From assembly GCF_022759505.1 (NCBI RefSeq), contig NZ_CP094289.1:496001-560000 (forward strand): a stretch of 64,000 nucleotides of DNA, given 5' to 3'. The notes under the pieces were generated by a model. The model saw nothing but the letters and a program-made list of their open reading frames with translations, made no database searches and was not told the DNA's origin. Each line of letters starts with the position of its first letter. Position 1 is the stretch's first letter. Shown one piece after another: positions 60,164 through 64,000 of the stretch. The stretch comes from Georgenia sp. TF02-10. GTDB taxonomy: Bacteria > Actinomycetota > Actinomycetes > Actinomycetales > Actinomycetaceae. The position numbers and the translations under genes are program-made.

Positions 60164-62323
60164 ATGTCACGCGGTCGAGTCACCCTGCCCACCGAGGTCG
60201 GCGCCGAGCAGGCGTCCCTCGACCTGATCGCCCGGCTGGGCGCCGACGCGGTGCGCAACAGCGACGGCACCGAGCTGCCGGCCGGCGCCGCCGACATGGT
60301 GGAGAAGGTCTACGCGACCTACTTCGTCGCCCGGGGGGACCAGGAGTGGGCCCAGGCCCACCCCGACCAGCTCCAGCAGATCTACCTGCTCTCCGAGCGG
60401 GTCACCGCCACCGCCGAGGAGCTGACCATCGACCCGATGGCCGGCTACTTCGCCGAGCAGGTGCGCCCCGACGTCGAGCACGACCCGGCCGAGTGGTGGG
60501 AGGTCATCGACCGCACCACCGGCGCCGTCGTCCCGCCGGAGCGCTGGGCCGTCACCGCCGACGGCACCGTCCGGGTCACCGGCGCCACCCCCTGGCACGA
60601 GTACACCGTGACGTTCCTGGCCTGGCAGCTGTGGGACCCGACCCAGATGTACAACTACCTGACCAACCACTGGCAGGGCACCGGCCGGGCCAAGGAGATG
60701 CCCTACGACGCCCGCCACCCCGAGACGTGGGACCACATGGTGACGTCGCTGCGCACCTGGCTGGCCGCGCACCCGGAGGTCGACGTCGTCCGGTTCACCA
60801 CGTTCTTCTACCACTTCACCCTCGTCTTCAACGACCGGGCCGAGGAGAAGCTCGTCGACTGGTTCGGTTACACCGCCTCGGTCTCCACCATCGCGCTGGA
60901 TGCCTTCGCCGCGGAGCACGGGTACCGGCTGCGGCCGGAGGACCTGGTCGACGCCGGCTACCACAGCTCCCCGTTCCGGGTGCCGAGCAAGCCCTTCCGG
61001 GACTGGCTGGCGTTCCAGCAGCGGTTCGTCGCCGAGAAGGTGCGCGCCCTGGTCGCGGAGGTCCACGCCGCCGGCAAGGAGGCGATGATGTTCCTCGGCG
61101 ACAACTGGATCGGCACCGAGCCGTACGGCGAGCACTTCGCCGGCCTCGGCCTTGACGCCGTCGTCGGCTCGGTCGGCAGCGCCGCCACCACCCGGATGAT
61201 CAGCGACATCCCCGGCGTGCGGTACACCGAGGGCCGCCTCCTGCCCTACTTCTTCCCCGACGTCTTCCGGCCCGGCGGGGACCCGCTGGGGGAGGCCCGG
61301 CAGTGCTGGGTGGACGCCCGCCGCGCCATGCTGCGCAAGCCGCTGGACCGGATCGGCTACGGCGGGTACGTCTCGCTCGCCGCCCGGTTCCCCGACTTCC
61401 TCGACTACGCCGCCCAGGTCGCCGAGGAGTTCCGCACCCTGCACGACCGCGCCGCCGGCACCGCCCCGTGGACCGCGCCGGTGCGGGTGGCGGTGCTCAA
61501 CCACTGGGGCCGGTTGCGCACCTGGCAGACGTTCATGGTCGCGCACGCCATGCACTACAAGCAGACCTACACCTACCTCGGCGCGATCGAGGCCCTGGCC
61601 GGGCTGCCGGTGGACGTCACCTTCCTCTCCTTCGCGGAGGTGATGACGGCCGGGGTGCCCGACGGCGTGGACGTGGTCCTCAACGCGGGCGCCGCCGGCA
61701 CCGCGTTCTCCGGCGGGGAGGTCTGGGCCGACCCCCGCCTCACGACGGCGCTGCGCGCCTGGGTGCACGCCGGCGGCGGGCTCGTCGGCATCGGCGAGCC
61801 GTCCGCGCACCTGCGCGGCGGGCGCACCTTCCAGCTCGCGGACGTCCTCGGGGTGGACCAGGAGGTCGGCCTGTCGCTGAGCACCGACAAGTACGCCGAG
61901 CCGCGCCACGACGACCACTTCGTTACCGCCGACCTGCCCGGCGCCCCGGCCACCGGGGAGGGCGCCCGCAACGTCTACCCGACCGGACCGGCCACCCAGG
62001 TGCTGCGCTACGACGCGGAGGTGCAGGTAGCCACGCACGGCTACGGCGCCGGCCGCAGCGTCTACCTCGCCGGCCTGCCCTACACCCCCGACAACGCCCG
62101 GCTGCTGCACCGGGCCGTGCTCTGGGCCGCCGGGCACGAGCGGACGCCGGCGTGGTGGTCGGACAACCCGGCGGTGGACGTGGCCGCCTTCCCCGACGCC
62201 GGCTGCTGGGTGGCGGTGAACTCCACCCTCGAGCCGCAGTCGGCCCGGGTCACGCTGCCCGACGGCGAGGTGGCGACCGTCGCGCTCGGCGCGGCCGGCT
62301 CGGCCTGGGCGGACCTGGGCTGA
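60164..62323 (+). CDS. gnpA: 1,3-beta-galactosyl-N-acetylhexosamine phosphorylase (GH112)
   Basis: 719-residue cytosolic phosphorylase cleaving lacto-N-biose or galacto-N-biose with phosphate to galactose 1-phosphate and GlcNAc or GalNAc. It shows the GH112 landmarks: MSRGRVTLPTEVG start, TFFYHFTLVFND, the general acid region MMFLGDNWIGTEPYGEHF with Asp313 (the same number as the acid residue I recall for the Bifidobacterium longum enzyme), and GGYVSLAARFPDFLDYA. Length is standard. ATG at 60164 follows GAGGGAG. The neighbouring DeoR regulator and SIS gene suggest a mucin- or glycan-sugar utilisation locus. Confidence 0.93.
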   Translation: MSRGRVTLPTEVGAEQASLDLIARLGADAVRNSDGTELPAGAADMVEKVYATYFVARGDQEWAQAHPDQLQQIYLLSERVTATAEELTIDPMAGYFAEQVRPDVEHDPAEWWEVIDRTTGAVVPPERWAVTADGTVRVTGATPWHEYTVTFLAWQLWDPTQMYNYLTNHWQGTGRAKEMPYDARHPETWDHMVTSLRTWLAAHPEVDVVRFTTFFYHFTLVFNDRAEEKLVDWFGYTASVSTIALDAFAAEHGYRLRPEDLVDAGYHSSPFRVPSKPFRDWLAFQQRFVAEKVRALVAEVHAAGKEAMMFLGDNWIGTEPYGEHFAGLGLDAVVGSVGSAATTRMISDIPGVRYTEGRLLPYFFPDVFRPGGDPLGEARQCWVDARRAMLRKPLDRIGYGGYVSLAARFPDFLDYAAQVAEEFRTLHDRAAGTAPWTAPVRVAVLNHWGRLRTWQTFMVAHAMHYKQTYTYLGAIEALAGLPVDVTFLSFAEVMTAGVPDGVDVVLNAGAAGTAFSGGEVWADPRLTTALRAWVHAGGGLVGIGEPSAHLRGGRTFQLADVLGVDQEVGLSLSTDKYAEPRHDDHFVTADLPGAPATGEGARNVYPTGPATQVLRYDAEVQVATHGYGAGRSVYLAGLPYTPDNARLLHRAVLWAAGHERTPAWWSDNPAVDVAAFPDAGCWVAVNSTLEPQSARVTLPDGEVATVALGAAGSAWADLG

Positions 62324-62332
62324 CGCGCGGGC

Positions 62333-63115
62333 TCAGGCCCGCACCACCTCGATGCCCGCGGCGTCGAACCGGTCGGCGAGGTCGGCGCCGACCGAGTCGT
62401 CGGTCAGCAGCACGTCGATGCCCTCCGGGCCGCAGATGCGGGCGAAGGCGCTGCGGCCCAGCTTGCTGGCGTCGGCGACGACGACCACCCGCCGGGCCCG
62501 CGCGGCGAGCTTGGCGTTGATGCTGGCCTCGCCCTCGTTGTGGGCGGCGGCGCCGGCGTCGGGGTCCACGGCGTCGACGCCGAGGAAGAGGGTGTCGATG
62601 GAGATCTCGCCGAGGATCAGCTCGGCGAGCGGCCCGATCAGCTCGAAGCTCTGCGTGCGGGCGACGCCGCCGGTCACCACCACCCGGACGTGCGGGCGGA
62701 CCGTGAGCTCGTTGGCGATGTTCACCGCGTTGGTCACGACGACGACCGGCTGGTCCCGCGCCGCGGCCAGCTCCGGGCTGGTCGCCACCTCCCGGGCGAC
62801 CTCGGTCGTCGTCGTCCCGCCGTTGAAGGCGATGACCTCCCCGGGGTGGACCATGGCGGCCGCCGCCCTGGCGATGCGGCCCTTCTCGGCGGCCCGGCGG
62901 GCGGTCTTGTACCGCAGCGGCAGGTCGGAGGACCCCGGGTGCGGCGCCGCGCCGCCGCGGGTCCGGGTGATCAGCTGCTGCTCGGCCAGGGCGTCGAGGT
63001 CGCGCCGCGCGGTCGCCGCCGAGACCCCCAGCTCGCTGATGATCTCGTCGATGTGCACGCCGTCGCGCGCCATCACGAGCTCGAGCAGGGCGTTCAGCCT
63101 GTCGTGGCGGTTCAT
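62333..63115 (-). CDS. DeoR/GlpR-family sugar-phosphate-responsive repressor
   Basis: 260 residues: a DeoR HTH at 5-58 (RLNALLELVMARDGVHIDEIISELGVSAATARRDLDALAEQ) and a DeoRC sugar-phosphate-binding domain with IAFNGGTTTTEVAREV, VVTNAVNIANEL, VVTGGVARTQSFELIGPLAE and DTLFLGVDAVDPDAG. It likely represses the flanking GH112 and SIS genes until an amino-sugar or sugar phosphate binds. ATG at 63115 with GAGAGGAA; a -10-like TAGCCT is at 63138-63143. It is convergent with gnpA (9-bp gap) and divergent from the SIS gene. Confidence 0.93.
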   Translation of the reverse strand: MNRHDRLNALLELVMARDGVHIDEIISELGVSAATARRDLDALAEQQLITRTRGGAAPHPGSSDLPLRYKTARRAAEKGRIARAAAAMVHPGEVIAFNGGTTTTEVAREVATSPELAAARDQPVVVVTNAVNIANELTVRPHVRVVVTGGVARTQSFELIGPLAELILGEISIDTLFLGVDAVDPDAGAAAHNEGEASINAKLAARARRVVVVADASKLGRSAFARICGPEGIDVLLTDDSVGADLADRFDAAGIEVVRA

Positions 63116-63246
63116 CGCTTCCTCTCCGTCTGGTCGCAGGCTACCGGCCGGCCACCGAGGAGCCGGATACCCAGATCGAGGAGCGGCGGCGCGCGGACCG
63201 GCGCCGGGGGCACCCGGCCCGGCGGGGCCGGTGCGCCCGGCGACGG

Positions 63247-63278
63247 TTGACGGGTCATGATCTAAAGTGCATTGTTAG
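63247..63278 (+). promoter_or_regulatory. SIS gene promoter with DeoR operator candidate
   Basis: -35 TTGACG (63247-63252), a 17-bp spacer containing TGATCTAAAGT (63258-63268), and a -10 near CATTGT/TGTTAG (63270-63278). The operator-like word shares 10 of 11 bases with the one at 60093-60103 and occupies the spacer, a repressing position. Confidence 0.55.
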
Positions 63279-63314
63279 AGCGAGTAACACGCGGAAACGA
63301 TCAGAGGAGATGCC

Positions 63315-64000
63315 GTGGGGCAGGAGACCAGCCGGGAGATCGCGTCGCAGCCGGAGACCTGGCGCCGAGCCGTCGCCCTGGCCCCGACGGTCGAGGGGCT
63401 GCCGCACGCCGGCGAGCGCGTCGCCGTCGTCGGCTGCGGCACCTCCTGGTTCATGGCACAGAGCTACGCCGTCCTGCGGGAGCAGAGCGGGCAGGGCCTC
63501 ACCGACGCCTGGACCGCCACCGAGGTCCCCGCCGGGCGTGACTACGACCGCATCGTCGCGATCTCCCGCTCCGGGACCACGACGGAGATCACCCAGCTCC
63601 TCGCCGCGACAGCCGCCCCGTCGGTGCTCATCACCGCCGTCGCCGGCGGGCCGGCCGCCCAGCACGCCGACCACGAGATCGTCCTGCCCTTCGCCGACGA
63701 GCGTTCCGTGGTGCAGACCCGGTTCGCCACCTCCGCCCTGGTCCTGCTGCGCGCCAGCCTCGGGCAGGACCTCGCCCCCGCGGTGGCCGACGCCGAGCGG
63801 GCCCTGACCGCCGAGCTGCCCCCGGCGTGGGTCGCGGCGGACCAGATCACCTTCCTCGGCACCGGCTGGACGGTCGGGCTGGCGCACGAGGCGGCCCTGA
63901 AGCTCCGCGAGTCCTCCCAGTCCTGGACGGAGTCCTACCCGGCCATGGAGTACCGGCACGGGCCGATCGCCATCGCCCAGCCCGGCCGCCTGACCTGGGT
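63315..64000 (+). CDS. SIS-domain sugar-phosphate isomerase/deaminase (AgaS-like), partial
   Basis: 228 residues visible, continuing past the right edge. A sugar isomerase (SIS) domain begins after 15 residues: PHAGERVAVVGCGTSWFMAQSYAVLRE, then YDRIVAISRSGTTTEITQLL (phosphosugar-binding SRSGTT) and VQTRFATSALVLLR. A second SIS domain starts near 175 (QITFLGTGWTVGLAHEAALKLRESSQSWTESYPAMEYRHGP). The pattern fits AgaS or GlmS-C-like proteins acting on amino-sugar 6-phosphates. GTG at 63315, with GAGGAG 5 nt upstream. It should handle the GalNAc or GlcNAc released by the GH112 enzyme; the exact reaction is inferred. Confidence 0.9.
   Translation, partial: MGQETSREIASQPETWRRAVALAPTVEGLPHAGERVAVVGCGTSWFMAQSYAVLREQSGQGLTDAWTATEVPAGRDYDRIVAISRSGTTTEITQLLAATAAPSVLITAVAGGPAAQHADHEIVLPFADERSVVQTRFATSALVLLRASLGQDLAPAVADAERALTAELPPAWVAADQITFLGTGWTVGLAHEAALKLRESSQSWTESYPAMEYRHGPIAIAQPGRLTW

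Overview
The window is about 70-75% G+C throughout. GTG starts and 1-4 base ATGA/GTGA overlaps are frequent, several genes appear to be leaderless, and gene content is typical of Actinomycetota. A member of the Micrococcales (Georgenia/Cellulomonas-like) is my inference from gene content, not a measured placement.

Layout. 0-3.4 kb: the start of a gene leaving the left edge behind a CsoR-like operator, an App1-type phosphatase and a secreted subtilase. 3.6-7.7 kb (minus strand): gluconate 5-dehydrogenase-like SDR coupled to a GntP permease, then pyruvate oxidase poxB. 7.7-10.5 kb: a WYL regulator divergent from a DrrAB-type ABC exporter, with a symmetric operator between them. 10.6-17.4 kb: MFS exporter, phosphoglucomutase, S51 peptidase, rhodanese, DUF5926 protein and a family 2 glycosyltransferase. 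17.4-25.2 kb: a large alkaline-phosphatase-fold membrane protein, pheA, a diacylglycerol-kinase-family protein, serS and a HAD phosphatase. 25.3-29.9 kb: TipA-like MerR regulator and an alpha-glucoside-type ABC importer. 30-31 kb: quinone oxidoreductase.

31.0-40.5 kb looks acquired. A tRNA-Ser(UGA) gene is followed by a decayed tyrosine integrase, two coupled unknown genes and a 54-bp copy of the tRNA 3' half, which are the two ends of a shrunken integrated element. Next come a MerR-DUF433 antitoxin-like gene with a truncated toxin, a universal stress protein, and a catabolic locus: tripartite tricarboxylate transporter TctCBA, IclR regulator, family III CoA-transferase and citryl-CoA-lyase-like enzyme. 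tRNA-Ser(GCU) follows.

40.6-49.1 kb: a proline-rich membrane protein, a GAP-family membrane protein, a two-component system, tRNA-Arg(ACG), a DASS carboxylate transporter, a GH114 lipoprotein, small proteins and a second toxin-antitoxin remnant. 49.2-52.7 kb (minus strand): molybdate uptake operon mop-modA-modB-modC. Divergent from it, 52.8-59.9 kb encodes a complete type I Wadjet (JetABCD) anti-plasmid defence system with unusual low-complexity tails and insertions. 60-64 kb: a GH112 galactosyl-N-acetylhexosamine phosphorylase, a DeoR regulator and a SIS-domain gene running off the right edge, with one shared operator-like sequence in front of both metabolic genes.

The most notable items are the Wadjet operon and its tails, the tRNA-Ser element remnant, the TTT/CoA-transferase/lyase locus, a family of intergenic palindromes, and several well-placed operators. 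I found no clearly new multi-gene system. The best novelty candidates are the coupled unknown pair inside the tRNA-Ser element and the palindrome family.
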